64,000 nucleotides of DNA from UBA1351 sp963677625 (GCA_963677625.2 CAXXSW010000009.1:79257-143256), one strand, 5' to 3'; shown: positions 1-9,745, numbered from the stretch's first letter. Numbers and translations: made by a program. Notes: generated from the letters alone by a model not told the origin.

Positions 1-478
1 ATATTCCATACAAAACTCTTAGCCTTTGTCCTAAAAGTTCATCCATCTTGCTTATGTTGTTTACTAGTTTTGCTAACTCTGTTTCTAATTGGGGATTGTC
101 CTCATCTATCTTTACTGTCATTGCATCACCTTGGAGACCTATTCTATCAATGATTCCATTGCCTGGTTCATAGTACTTAGGATAACGGTAGGCCTCCCTT
201 AAATAGGCTAAACTCCTTACAGCAAATATGGTCATATCAAGGAGCTGATATAGGGGTAAGTGCCCCTCTATATATGCCTTCTCGCTTTCAGTATTGTTCT
301 TTTCACTATCTTTATAGTCTGTGCCCTCTTCAAAAAGACCTACCTCAATGCCTTCATCAGTACAGCCAAAAGTCATTCCCTTCCTATTCTTCATATAATT
401 GTTGTAGCCATCTATCCTGTTGTAATTATCGCTAATAATAGCCGAATTCATTTCTTTATAGCTTTCAATCTTTATCAT
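1..478 (-). CDS. DUF6530-like protein, truncated by window edge
   Basis: This minus-strand reading frame runs off the left end of the window, so about 159 N-terminal residues are visible and the C-terminus is missing. The translation contains DNYNRIDGYNNY near residues 17-28, LPLYQLLDMTIFAV near 75-88 and a C-terminal helix-rich part. From memory these resemble the small DUF6530 family of unknown function; this is not verified. The ATG at 478 has GAGG 11 bases upstream; an in-frame GTG at 508 would add ten residues but lacks a convincing ribosome site. No signal peptide or membrane segment is visible, so a cytoplasmic protein is inferred. Function unknown. Confidence 0.5.
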   Translation of the reverse strand, partial: MIKIESYKEMNSAIISDNYNRIDGYNNYMKNRKGMTFGCTDEGIEVGLFEEGTDYKDSEKNNTESEKAYIEGHLPLYQLLDMTIFAVRSLAYLREAYRYPKYYEPGNGIIDRIGLQGDAMTVKIDEDNPQLETELAKLVNNISKMDELLGQRLRVLYGI

Positions 479-606
479 TTCAATCTTTTCCTCTTCGAAC
501 TTTTTCACCTGATTTTCTTAGTTACCTGCAACCTGCATTCATAAGTATATTGGCTAAACAGGTCTAGCACAATCTACGCTCCGTTTACTTTAATCAATAA
601 GTATAG

Positions 607-637
607 AAAAAAGAGTCCTAATATAATGCTAGGACTC
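607..637 (-). terminator. Rho-independent terminator after the GH31 gene
   Basis: An 8-bp perfect stem GAGTCCTA/TAGGACTC (613-620 with 630-637) with a 9-base loop is followed, on the minus strand, by six T. It lies about 80 bases beyond the stop of the last gene of the sugar operon and plausibly ends that transcript. Confidence 0.8.
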
Positions 638-715
638 CTTTAACTAAATGTTTATACTTACATTTTCAATTATAGACGAATATACTCAAAATTTTTATCA
701 GAATAACCCAATCGG

Positions 716-2785
716 CTATTCATAAATAGGCAGATCAACACTGGCCCTAACAAACAAGGGAATAGTATCTAACGGTGCATGAACATAGACCGTCTGTCCA
801 CCTTCAAATACCTCACCAGTCTTTGGATTTTTCCAGCTTTCTTGGGCAGGAAGATAGACATCACGACCCTTTACTCCGGCTTCAGTAATAGGCGCTACTA
901 AGATATCAGGTCCAAACATATACTCAGTTTCTTGTTTCCAACAGACTGGGTCTTCAGGGAATTCATAGAATAACGTTCTCATGATCGGTGTTCCTTTTTC
1001 ATGCGCTTCCTTCATACACCCTGAGATATAAGGACGTAAACGCTCTCTCATAAAAATATAGTCCTTCATAATCTCATAATTTTCCTGACCATAGGTGTAG
1101 ATTTCATTTGGACTTCCTGTAAACATTTGTGAAACCCCATCAACAACTTCTTGTTCAGGCTGAATATAAGGTGCTCTTTCGCCGTGAAGCCTAAACACCG
1201 GTGAAAACACACCAAATCCAAACCATCTTAAGAGTAGCTCATGAAAATCTGGATCATTAACATCTCCACCAAGAAAACCTCCAATATCTGTTGTCCACCA
1301 AGGAATTCCTGCCATACCCATTGACAGACCAATTTGCACCTGCTCTCTTAATGCTCTAAAGGTTGAAGATATATCACCTGACCATATCAAAGCACCATAT
1401 CGTTGACTTCCTGCCCACCCACAGCGAACTAAGTTAAGGACATTTTCCTGACCTTCTGCAGTCATACCATCATAATAACCTTTTGCATAGAGGGCTGGAT
1501 ATATATTAGTACAAGATAGAGCTGGACCAAGATGATATCTATGCAAATCAAAATCATAAGGCCCATATTCCGGTTCTGCTTCATCCAACCAAAAAATCCT
1601 AACACCTAAGTCATAGTAATTCTTTTTACAAGCATTCCAGACAAACTTTCTAGCATCTGGATGAGTAGCATCAAAAAAGACCGCTTCACCCATCCAGTTC
1701 ATGTTGATGTTCATTCCCCGATCCGTTGTTACCAAGTAACCTGAATCATTCATTTCATCAAAGTTTTCTGACTTAGAGTCAATCGTTGGCCAAACTGAAG
1801 CCATAAGTTCAATACCCATACGACCAAGCTCTTCAACCATGGCTTTTGGATCCGGGAAATCCCTTGGTTCAAACTTAAAGTCACCTTGCCTGGTCCAGTG
1901 GAAAAAGTCTACAACAATAACATCTAGTGGTATGCCTCTCTTATAGTACTCTCTAGCAACTTCCAAAATCTCGTCCTGGCTACGGTAACGAAGTTTACAC
2001 TGCCAAAAACCCATACCATAATCCGGCATCATAGGTGGTTTTCCAGCTACATTTGCATAGTTTTCCAGAATATCTGATGGTTTATCACCAGCAGTTATAT
2101 AGTAATCAATTTTCTTAGTAGATTCCGCAGTCCATTCAGTCACATTTGTAGCAAAGGTCGCCTTGCCAATGGCTGGATTATTCCAAAGAAAACCATAACC
2201 TCTACTGGATATCATAAATGGTATAGATGCTTGACAGTTTCTATGAGCTAACTCAAGGACTGATCCCTTTTTATTGAGTAACTTATCTTGATACTGACCC
2301 ATACCATAGATTTTCTCATCATCATAAGCTTCAAATCTCTGAACTAACTTATAATCGTTAGTCCCCATGATAGGCTTTAAGTCTCTGGCTTCAATACGAA
2401 GAGGAACACAGTAACGATCTAACCTTTTTTTGTTTCGATAATATTCTTCTAATAAGATTTCACCTTTGTCATTGACAAAAGAAATCCATCCTTCTGGATT
2501 TATCTTTGCTGTAATATGTCCGTTAGTAATAGAAGCTTTCTGACTAATCACGGAGACCTCTGCTTGCTCTTCTTCAGGTATCCATGGTTCTACTAAGGTT
2601 ACATCTTCAATTAGAATTGTTGCTTGTTTTTCTTCTGGCTTTAGGTCAAGGGCCCAATCCATCTTATCCATTTCTGCCTGTCTTGATGCCCTGACACGTA
2701 AGCCATCTTTTCCCCATGGCTCAATCCACAGTGTCTCACGGCCCTGTCTCATTATCAGTCTGTTGCCTATACTTGTAAGTTTCAT
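716..2785 (-). CDS. GH31 glycosidase, alpha-xylosidase-like
   Basis: The 689-residue product is a glycoside hydrolase family 31 enzyme, retaining exo-acting on alpha-glycosides. The N-terminal beta-sandwich domain spans about residues 1-245, followed by the catalytic barrel starting near PDYGMGFWQCKLRYRS. The likely nucleophile is D401 in FWLDEAEPE and the acid/base is D470 in LIWSGDISSTF. The LDEAEPE form of the nucleophile motif is the one I associate with alpha-xylosidase-like GH31 members, but alpha-glucosidase activity is possible. No signal peptide is present, so it should act on imported oligosaccharides. The ATG has AAGGAGG five bases upstream. It is the last gene of the operon, 124 bases after the second GH31 gene. 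Confidence 0.9.
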   Translation of the reverse strand: MKLTSIGNRLIMRQGRETLWIEPWGKDGLRVRASRQAEMDKMDWALDLKPEEKQATILIEDVTLVEPWIPEEEQAEVSVISQKASITNGHITAKINPEGWISFVNDKGEILLEEYYRNKKRLDRYCVPLRIEARDLKPIMGTNDYKLVQRFEAYDDEKIYGMGQYQDKLLNKKGSVLELAHRNCQASIPFMISSRGYGFLWNNPAIGKATFATNVTEWTAESTKKIDYYITAGDKPSDILENYANVAGKPPMMPDYGMGFWQCKLRYRSQDEILEVAREYYKRGIPLDVIVVDFFHWTRQGDFKFEPRDFPDPKAMVEELGRMGIELMASVWPTIDSKSENFDEMNDSGYLVTTDRGMNINMNWMGEAVFFDATHPDARKFVWNACKKNYYDLGVRIFWLDEAEPEYGPYDFDLHRYHLGPALSCTNIYPALYAKGYYDGMTAEGQENVLNLVRCGWAGSQRYGALIWSGDISSTFRALREQVQIGLSMGMAGIPWWTTDIGGFLGGDVNDPDFHELLLRWFGFGVFSPVFRLHGERAPYIQPEQEVVDGVSQMFTGSPNEIYTYGQENYEIMKDYIFMRERLRPYISGCMKEAHEKGTPIMRTLFYEFPEDPVCWKQETEYMFGPDILVAPITEAGVKGRDVYLPAQESWKNPKTGEVFEGGQTVYVHAPLDTIPLFVRASVDLPIYE

Positions 2786-2909
2786 AAAAACCTCCTTATA
2801 ACACCTTCTTTCTTTTACTATATATGAATATTTAAGCCATTGATACAGGAAAATCGGTCTATACGATAACCATTAGTGTATATAAGAACAATACTCTTTA
2901 AGCTTTCAA

Positions 2910-4826
2910 CTAATAAACTTGTGAATAGTTTATTTTTATATTCTGCTTACCTTCAATTTTCACTTGACTAGCCTTCCATTCAAGGATAAAGTCATTATTC
3001 TCATCCATGTAGTGATAACTTCCATTTGGACCAAAAAGTTTAAATTCTAATTCCACACATTCTAAATCATTACCAATTTGTCTCGGAATAACTTCTTCTT
3101 TTTTCATAACAAGGGCAGAACCTGACGGAATATATACAAAAATATCATCCCTTGAAACACCATTATATTCTATCACTCCACTAACCTTCTCATGTGTCAA
3201 AATATGATAGAACTGGCCTTGAGGCAGACCTATTTTCCGCTCCTTGCACCCCTCTTTCAATACAGGTGCTACTATAAGATTTCCAAAAACATAGATGTCT
3301 TCCTGAAAATCACCTTGATAATCAACATTTATATGCTTCATCAAAGTAGATTTTTCATGAATAGCTTTCACATACTCACAATAAATATAAGGCAAAAGGT
3401 TCATACGTAAACGGTACAAGCTGGTAATGGATTCCAAGTTACTCTCATCACCCCCTGCCATATTCCATGGCGTCCGCTCATTGTTAAACACTCTTGTAGG
3501 ATCAGTGACTGAAAACTGACCGCCAACAGGCTCAGAATGAATCTGCATAATTGGCGTAAACACACCTAACTGGCTAGCACGAATATAGAGTTCCAACGAA
3601 GGTAATTCACCTGAAAATCCTCCGATGTCAAATCCCCAGTTGATTTGTCCACAGATACTTGCATGGATGCCTGCATTATACACAGAAACGAGTTCAGCAA
3701 AGGTGGATTTCTGATCTCCTGCCCATAGAAGTGTGTGGGATTGCTGTCCGATATAACCAGCTCTACTAAAAGCCACCTGATCTTTCCCAAGGAAATCTCC
3801 ATATGCCTTCACATATTCCAGACTATAGTTGTTCTTAAGTTCCCTATCCGTTTCACCAATATAATTCTCGGCATAATCGTAAATAAACTCTCCACCATCA
3901 GTTTTAAAACCGTCGACACCAATATCCAAAAGATATTGTCGGTTTCCAAACCACCAATCAAGAGTAGCCTGCTTGGTAAAATCGGGAATCATAGATCCTC
4001 CAAACCAGTTACCATAAGGTATTCTATAAGGACCTTGGGCACCCTTGATGACCATTTCTTCCTCTTCAACCATCCGACACTCTCTGTCATGACGATGATT
4101 AAACGGTTCATCTTCCGGTACTGCCTTGACCACCGGACACTGCCATAAAATCAACCTTATCCCGTCTTGATGAAGCTCATCAATCATCCCTTTAGGATCG
4201 TGCCACGGACTATTAGAAAAATCAAAATCTTCATAGTTTAGCCTATCTTTTTTAGGGTATTTTGCACCCTTAAAAATATAAAAGGTCGCCTCATCGGACC
4301 ATTGTTCCAGAACCATGGCTGTAACCGGTATCTGGTATTTCTTTAATTTGGTTCTGACATCATTAACCATTTCCTGCTTGTTCCAACGATGGGCTGAAAT
4401 CCATGGGCCAAAGACCCATTTTGGCGCTTGTAACTGACTGCCTGTAAGGCCAATGAAGTCTTTTATCATCTCCTTAAAATCACCCTTAACAATAATAAGA
4501 ACACCTTGAGCTGAACCTTTATGAAGGACGATTGTTTCCCCAAAATTGAAAGTGATGACCTCTTTTGTGTCCACAAAAAAGCCATATCCTGTGTCTATAA
4601 GAAAAAAAGGCAAAGGAAAGTAAGTTTTACTTCCTTGATTACAGAAGACCTCTTCCACCCTATTAATGACCTGATGACCTTTATGATTTGCACTACTATA
4701 TCTTTCACCAAGACCTACTACTTTATCATAGTCAACCTCAATCCTAATATCCTGACCCAGGTTTATCAGCACATGATCTATCTGATATTGCCCCTCTTTC
4801 CCTAAGTTAATTTCCTTTAGAATCAT
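2910..4826 (-). CDS. GH31 glycosidase (second copy, divergent)
   Basis: A second family 31 glycosidase, 638 residues from the chosen start. Nucleophile D310 lies in GFKTDGGEF and acid/base D371 in LLWAGDQKSTF, the classical alpha-glucosidase-type motifs, unlike the LDEAEPE motif of its neighbour, so the two enzymes probably cleave different linkages or sugars. The N-terminal domain is short for the family. A longer reading frame starts at 4889, but the ATG at 4826 is preceded by AAGGTG at good distance and leaves only a 20-base overlap with the upstream GH15-like gene, so 4826 is preferred. No signal peptide is seen; cytoplasmic action on imported glucosides is inferred. Confidence 0.88.
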   Translation of the reverse strand: MILKEINLGKEGQYQIDHVLINLGQDIRIEVDYDKVVGLGERYSSANHKGHQVINRVEEVFCNQGSKTYFPLPFFLIDTGYGFFVDTKEVITFNFGETIVLHKGSAQGVLIIVKGDFKEMIKDFIGLTGSQLQAPKWVFGPWISAHRWNKQEMVNDVRTKLKKYQIPVTAMVLEQWSDEATFYIFKGAKYPKKDRLNYEDFDFSNSPWHDPKGMIDELHQDGIRLILWQCPVVKAVPEDEPFNHRHDRECRMVEEEEMVIKGAQGPYRIPYGNWFGGSMIPDFTKQATLDWWFGNRQYLLDIGVDGFKTDGGEFIYDYAENYIGETDRELKNNYSLEYVKAYGDFLGKDQVAFSRAGYIGQQSHTLLWAGDQKSTFAELVSVYNAGIHASICGQINWGFDIGGFSGELPSLELYIRASQLGVFTPIMQIHSEPVGGQFSVTDPTRVFNNERTPWNMAGGDESNLESITSLYRLRMNLLPYIYCEYVKAIHEKSTLMKHINVDYQGDFQEDIYVFGNLIVAPVLKEGCKERKIGLPQGQFYHILTHEKVSGVIEYNGVSRDDIFVYIPSGSALVMKKEEVIPRQIGNDLECVELEFKLFGPNGSYHYMDENNDFILEWKASQVKIEGKQNIKINYSQVY

Positions 4827-6678
4827 ATCTTTCACCTTCTCTAATAGCTTTAATAAGGTGTGCCTGTTTGGCACATAAATACTCTGCATTGGCCCACATT
4901 AAAGGATTAATAAAAGAAGCACTTTCATTTCTGGCATCAACAGCTTCAGGTAATAGGCCATAATCATTTTTATGATTTTCAATCCATTCTATAATCTGCT
5001 CATATAGGTCCGTCATACCAAATATATATGCATTCTGAGCAGCATAACATGTGTTGAATAACCATGGGCCATCATGGTATTGTTGCTCACTATAACCGTA
5101 GCCATAGCCATAATAAGTAGAAATCTTAGTTAAGGTCACAAAATTCTGCTTATACATATCATCTACGGGGTATCCTAGTCCAGCTCCAAACAATTGAGGC
5201 GTATCATATCGCTTAATGATTTGATCATGGTAGTCCACATATCCATAAGCATAATATCCATCATCTAAAAATGTAGCTTTGATACCTTGATTCAAGACTG
5301 TCAGCTTATCATTAATGATGGACCTATCTGTTTGTGATCCCCCCACGACTTCCATCAGGTCCCCCAAACGTTTTAGGCCTGCAGCTATAAAAATATTAGT
5401 TGATGTAATAAAGGCGGGACCGTAGACCCCTTCATTAACACCACCTTCTGGACCATATAAGCCCTTCTTGGTCTGAATCTTATCAAGAATCCTGACTTCC
5501 TTCATCAAGTCATCTAGATCAATGATAAGTTGACCAGTCAATTGATAATAATCAGCAACTATACTAAGGAGATAACCAATAACATCGATTTGAGAAAACA
5601 CATTATTATTAGCACCTTCATCTGGAATCAGTCTAGAATTATAACGTTGAAATAATTCATGATTCTCCTTACGTTGAAGATTCATAATCACTTCAATGAC
5701 CTGCCTGCATTCATCAAAAAAACCACAAAACATAAAGGCTTTGGCCCCATGTATGGCATCCCTGACATAAAAGGCAATATCACTGCTGGCAAAATAATGG
5801 CCTGTCAGATCTGCTGGAATAAAGCCTTGCATATTCACTGCTTTTAAGGCAATAAGGTTAGCCTTCATCTTATCATCGATCTCATGTGATGTTGATGTCA
5901 GCCACTCGTCCCAGTATTCCCGAGCCCTTGACCTCATCCTTATAGGATCAGAGTTAATCGTATCCAGCATTTGTCTTTGTTCTTTATGTTGAGTAAAATC
6001 CAACATCCAGGTCAATTGATAACTGGCTTCTGGCTCCAATGTAACTTGCTTTGTCGCAGATAAGGCTACAGAACCAAAATACTGCCTTGGCTCTCCTTCC
6101 CACAGATTGTCATTGAAAAGCAGGTCCTGTATACCATGATACATGAAGCCACTTGGTGATTCCAAGGATACCCTGTAGGTCAAATCTTGGTCGAAGCAAG
6201 TCAGATCCATAGAATAATCCTTTAATACTGTTCTGACTCGACCATCTTGAAGACTTAAGTCCATTTTACCCGACGTGGTAACCAAAAAAGCCGACAGGTC
6301 AATATCCCTAGTCTTACGACTCCTATTTATCACTTCACAGGAAAAGACCAATTGATAATCCCCAGAGCAATATACCCTATCTATCTTTTCAAAGTATTCA
6401 TACTTAAATTCATCAACAAATACAAAACCATCCTGACAGTATGTCCTATGACTTCTCTCTTTAACAGGATGCCCTGCCCTTGCTTTTATTCGATCTCCAT
6501 AATAACAAATATGATCTGCTTTTAGAACACTGTTGGCCGAATATATAAGGTCATGTTCGTAATTATCAACAAATAGGTGCTGTAAACCTATAGATTTTTG
6601 ATCATGAATGGTTTCATTCAATCCGTAAAGACCACTAATCTTACCACTTCCGATATAAGTTAAACCAGGATATCCCAT
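4807..6678 (-). CDS. GH15-like six-hairpin glucosidase
   Basis: The 623-residue protein has an N-terminal beta-rich domain (about 1-260) and a C-terminal (alpha/alpha)6 domain like GH15 glucoamylases and glucodextranases. Supporting motifs are FYVRDAIHG near residue 305, GPWLFNTCYAAQNAY near 540, and LLPEAVD near 575-581 followed by PLMWANAEYL. E578 of the LPE motif is a candidate catalytic base. Inverting release of glucose from alpha-glucosides such as isomalto-oligosaccharides is inferred from the family; substrate is unproven. Its start codon overlaps the stop of the upstream permease by one base (TAATG), and it overlaps the following GH31 gene by 20 bases, indicating translational coupling. 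No secretion signal. Confidence 0.75.
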   Translation of the reverse strand: MGYPGLTYIGSGKISGLYGLNETIHDQKSIGLQHLFVDNYEHDLIYSANSVLKADHICYYGDRIKARAGHPVKERSHRTYCQDGFVFVDEFKYEYFEKIDRVYCSGDYQLVFSCEVINRSRKTRDIDLSAFLVTTSGKMDLSLQDGRVRTVLKDYSMDLTCFDQDLTYRVSLESPSGFMYHGIQDLLFNDNLWEGEPRQYFGSVALSATKQVTLEPEASYQLTWMLDFTQHKEQRQMLDTINSDPIRMRSRAREYWDEWLTSTSHEIDDKMKANLIALKAVNMQGFIPADLTGHYFASSDIAFYVRDAIHGAKAFMFCGFFDECRQVIEVIMNLQRKENHELFQRYNSRLIPDEGANNNVFSQIDVIGYLLSIVADYYQLTGQLIIDLDDLMKEVRILDKIQTKKGLYGPEGGVNEGVYGPAFITSTNIFIAAGLKRLGDLMEVVGGSQTDRSIINDKLTVLNQGIKATFLDDGYYAYGYVDYHDQIIKRYDTPQLFGAGLGYPVDDMYKQNFVTLTKISTYYGYGYGYSEQQYHDGPWLFNTCYAAQNAYIFGMTDLYEQIIEWIENHKNDYGLLPEAVDARNESASFINPLMWANAEYLCAKQAHLIKAIREGERYDSKGN

Positions 6679-7502
6679 TACTTGATCCCACCTTCCTGTA
6701 TACCACGAATAAAGTATTTTTGTGCAAATATATAAACCAGTAATATTGGAATCAATGAAATGACAGCTCCTGCCATTAGGGTATTATATTCTGTGGCATA
6801 TTGAGAATTCATCTTACTTAATATAACTGGCAGAGTCATTTTATTGGGGTCAGTCAATATGATTAATGGCCAGAAATAGTCATTCCAGTAATTCATGAAA
6901 TTTATGACAAATAGGGTAGTCAACTGAATGGATGACATTGGTATAATAATCTTAAAGAAGACCTTGAGAAATCCGGCACCATCAAGTACAGCGGCCTCTA
7001 TATATGCATTAGGAATATTTTTCATATGCTGTCTCAAAAGAAAGATAGCAAACACATTAAAAACCGACGGTGCAATAACACCAATATATGAGTTAGTTAA
7101 TTGAAGCTTGGTTAAAATAATAAATATTGGTATACCGGTAACCTGAATGGGTATCATCATACTGGCAAGAAAGAGGGTAAAAAGGACTTTCTTAAACTTA
7201 AATTCAAACTTTGCAAAAATAAATCCTGCCATACTGGCTGACAACAAGGTCAGAAGAGTTGAAAGCACTGAAATAAAAACACTGTTACTCAAGGATCTAA
7301 TAAATGGAAGCTTAGTAAAAATTTTTATATAGGCATCAAAGGAAACCTCCTTTGGTATCCATTCAATAGGAATAGACATAAGGGCACCACTGTTTTTAAG
7401 TGATGTTGATAGCATCCAGAAAAAAGGAACCAAGCTGACCAAGGTATATAGCAAGAGAATCAAAATGACCGTATGACTTTTTATGCTTATTCTTTTATTC
7501 AT
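6678..7502 (-). CDS. Carbohydrate ABC permease, MalG type
   Basis: A 274-residue integral membrane protein with about six transmembrane segments, beginning with HTVILILLLYTLVSLVPFFW. The cytoplasmic EAA loop that contacts the ATPase is visible as EAAVLDGAGFLKVFFKIIIP near residues 183-202. It forms the inner-membrane channel with the MalF-type partner encoded just upstream, whose stop it overlaps by eight bases. The operon supplies the binding protein but no ATPase, so a shared MsmK/MsmX-like ATPase encoded elsewhere, possibly the one at 27.6-28.7 kb, must energise transport (inference). The substrate is probably a gluco- or xylo-oligosaccharide, judged from the glycosidases downstream. Confidence 0.92.
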   Translation of the reverse strand: MNKRISIKSHTVILILLLYTLVSLVPFFWMLSTSLKNSGALMSIPIEWIPKEVSFDAYIKIFTKLPFIRSLSNSVFISVLSTLLTLLSASMAGFIFAKFEFKFKKVLFTLFLASMMIPIQVTGIPIFIILTKLQLTNSYIGVIAPSVFNVFAIFLLRQHMKNIPNAYIEAAVLDGAGFLKVFFKIIIPMSSIQLTTLFVINFMNYWNDYFWPLIILTDPNKMTLPVILSKMNSQYATEYNTLMAGAVISLIPILLVYIFAQKYFIRGIQEGGIK

Positions 7503-8376
7503 AATACACCCACTTTTTCTGTAGCTTCATCTGAATCAAGGTAATAAATAGGATTGTAACAAACAAGATAACTGCCAAGGCAGATGCATAGCCCATTTGG
7601 TAATACCTAAAACCATAATTATAAATTCTTTCAACCATGACCTGAGTTGAACCTAAAGGGCCTCCTTGAGTCATTACCATAACTTGTGGGAACAATTGAA
7701 AAGAGTTTACAATAGATGTGACAAGAACAAAGAAAAGAGTCGGCGTTACCATTGGCAAGGTTATATATCGAAATACTTGAAAGGTGTTGGCTCCATCAAC
7801 CCGTGAAGCTTCCTTCATGGACTTATCAATTCCTCGAAGACCACCAAAAAGGATTAAGGAGAAAAAACCAAGGTCTTTCCAAACACTGACTAAGGCTATG
7901 GATACCATTGACCATTTTGGATTGGTCAACCAACCAGGTCCGGTAATTCCAAAGACATCAAGTATATTATTGACTAAACCATATTGGGTAGAAAGAGCGG
8001 TTCTCCAAATCATTGCACCAGCTACCCAGGAAGTTAAAACAGGTATAAAGAGTAGTACTCTAAACAAGCTAATTCCTTTTGTGTCTGTATCAAAAAGTAG
8101 AGCAATGAACATAGATGATACAATCATCAAAGGGATATAGATTACAATATACTTCAAAGTATTTCCCATAATGAGATAAAATTCCTTTGTTGAAAAGATA
8201 TTAATATAATTCTTAAATCCAATGACTTCCGGCGCACCACTAATAACATCCCAAGATGTAAGGCTAAGATATACTGTGGAGATCATAGGGATAAGTGAGA
8301 AAATCAGATAACCACTTACACTTAGGGCTAGGAACAAAATTATCCATTTTGTATTCCTTTTTGAAAATAAGTCCAT
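7495..8376 (-). CDS. Carbohydrate ABC permease, MalF type
   Basis: A 293-residue inner-membrane protein with six predicted helices, the first at WIILFLALSVSGYLIFSLIP. The EAA motif is EASRVDGANTFQVFRYITLP near residues 188-207. It pairs with the MalG-type permease that follows and overlaps it by eight bases. The start ATG lies after CTTAGGAGG. A strong hairpin without a T tract separates it from the binding-protein gene, as is common when the binding protein must be made in excess. Confidence 0.92.
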   Translation of the reverse strand: MDLFSKRNTKWIILFLALSVSGYLIFSLIPMISTVYLSLTSWDVISGAPEVIGFKNYINIFSTKEFYLIMGNTLKYIVIYIPLMIVSSMFIALLFDTDTKGISLFRVLLFIPVLTSWVAGAMIWRTALSTQYGLVNNILDVFGITGPGWLTNPKWSMVSIALVSVWKDLGFFSLILFGGLRGIDKSMKEASRVDGANTFQVFRYITLPMVTPTLFFVLVTSIVNSFQLFPQVMVMTQGGPLGSTQVMVERIYNYGFRYYQMGYASALAVILFVTILFITLIQMKLQKKWVYYE

Positions 8377-8394
8377 ATAAGCCTCCTAAGAAGT

Positions 8395-8417
8395 AGGCTC
8401 TTCAAAATGAAGAGCCT
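8395..8417 (-). promoter_or_regulatory. Intercistronic mRNA hairpin
   Basis: A perfect 10-bp stem AGGCTCTTCA/TGAAGAGCCT with a 3-base loop lies between the binding-protein stop (8432) and the MalF start (8376). On the minus strand no T run follows, so it is more likely a 3'-end stabiliser that raises binding-protein mRNA over permease mRNA than a full terminator (inference). Confidence 0.7.
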
Positions 8418-8431
8418 TATATTACTATTCA

Positions 8432-9745
8432 TTAATTTATGGGGTACTTACTACTAATATCTTTCTGGGCTTGGTCCAAGGCTTCCTGGCTTGTTAAAAT
8501 TCCAGCAGTTGCCTGTTCCAGATAAGAGCCAAGTATATCTGCTACAGCATTGAAGTTCTCAAGTGAAGGTGGCATAACTAAATAATCTAGTGATTCAATG
8601 ACCGCTATTTTGTTATCAGGGGGTGTAATGCTTAAGTATGCATCTTTTACTTCATCCGTTAAAGCCACTGGAAGGTCCCAATTGGCATCTAGTCTGATTT
8701 GAGCCGCTTCAGGACTTCCTGATATAAAGGCCGCCAACTTCATGGCTGCGTCCTTCTTATCTGTTTCCTGACTGACTACAATAGCATCTGAGAAAAAGTG
8801 TGTCGCTTTATCTTTAATACCGGGTTCAACGACAATATCCCAATTGAAATCACAATTTTCGCTAAAGTCACCAAATGCCCAGATACCTGTTACAAGCATA
8901 CCTAACCGACCAGACTTAAACAAGTCCCAGTCACCCATTCCACCCATTTGGTCTGCATTGGGTGTAACGTTGTATTTGTTGATTCTATCAATCATCATCT
9001 GAAGAGCCTCAACATTAGCATCCGAATTGATGGTATAAGCTGACTGATCCCCATTCATCATGGAACCACCATTTTGAGCAACTGTCTTATAGAACTCCCA
9101 AGTTTGAATCGGCCTGAAAGTACCAAAATAGTCATCACCCATAGCTCTAATAGTCTCAGCTGCAGCCAATTCCTCAGCCCAAGTCCAATCATCCCTTGGA
9201 TAATCAATTCCCGCCTCATCAAAAAGGTCCTTGTTGTAAATCATAACAACATTGGAAAACTTTGTAGGAAGACCATATTGAACCCCATCAATGGCAAAGG
9301 CTTTCAGTGTCGTAGGATGAATCTCTGATGTATCAACGCCTTCGATAGGTGCAATAACATTCTTTGTCGCATAGGCTCTAAAGTTTTCAATATTTAGTTC
9401 AAAAACGTCCGGTGTAGTTCCACCAGCTACATTAGTTGCGAGTTGCTGAAAATAATCATCAAAACCATAGGTTTGAACATTGACTTTTACATCCGGGTTT
9501 TCTTTCTCAAAAGCTTCAACCATTTTTAGTAAGGTTTCCTCGTTAGCACCTGAAGAAGAATAATTCATAAAAGTTATTTCAACCTGTTCCCCCTCATTGG
9601 ATGATTCCGATTCGTCTGAAACATTTTCCTCTTTTGCCTTTTGATTTGTTTCTGATGCATTACCATTTGTTTCATTTTCCCCACACCCTGCTATGACAAA
9701 AACTAATACCAATACAAGAGTAAACATCTTTACCTTAAGTTTCAT
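8432..9745 (-). CDS. Sugar ABC transporter binding lipoprotein
   Basis: A family 1 extracellular solute-binding protein of 437 residues. It starts with a basic, hydrophobic signal ending in a lipobox FVIAGC, so it should be lipid-anchored outside the membrane. A low-complexity acidic and Asn/Glu/Ser-rich linker (about 24-50) precedes the mature domain, which starts near VEITFMNYSSSGANEETLLK. The ATG at 9745 follows GGAGG; a TTG directly before it was not chosen. It is the first structural gene of the sugar operon, 150 bases downstream of a LacI operator, and delivers oligosaccharide to the two permeases that follow. Confidence 0.93.
   Translation of the reverse strand: MKLKVKMFTLVLVLVFVIAGCGENETNGNASETNQKAKEENVSDESESSNEGEQVEITFMNYSSSGANEETLLKMVEAFEKENPDVKVNVQTYGFDDYFQQLATNVAGGTTPDVFELNIENFRAYATKNVIAPIEGVDTSEIHPTTLKAFAIDGVQYGLPTKFSNVVMIYNKDLFDEAGIDYPRDDWTWAEELAAAETIRAMGDDYFGTFRPIQTWEFYKTVAQNGGSMMNGDQSAYTINSDANVEALQMMIDRINKYNVTPNADQMGGMGDWDLFKSGRLGMLVTGIWAFGDFSENCDFNWDIVVEPGIKDKATHFFSDAIVVSQETDKKDAAMKLAAFISGSPEAAQIRLDANWDLPVALTDEVKDAYLSITPPDNKIAVIESLDYLVMPPSLENFNAVADILGSYLEQATAGILTSQEALDQAQKDISSKYPIN

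Noticed and set aside
260..544. Plus-strand frame of 94 codons with hydrophobic residues
   Set aside because: It lies antisense to the DUF6530-like gene, and its composition is what an antisense frame of that gene would give; no ribosome site.
2841..2870. GGT...ACC sequence between the two GH31 genes as a possible third LacI operator
   Set aside because: The central bases are not palindromic and the CG is out of register with GGTTTAACGTTACACC.
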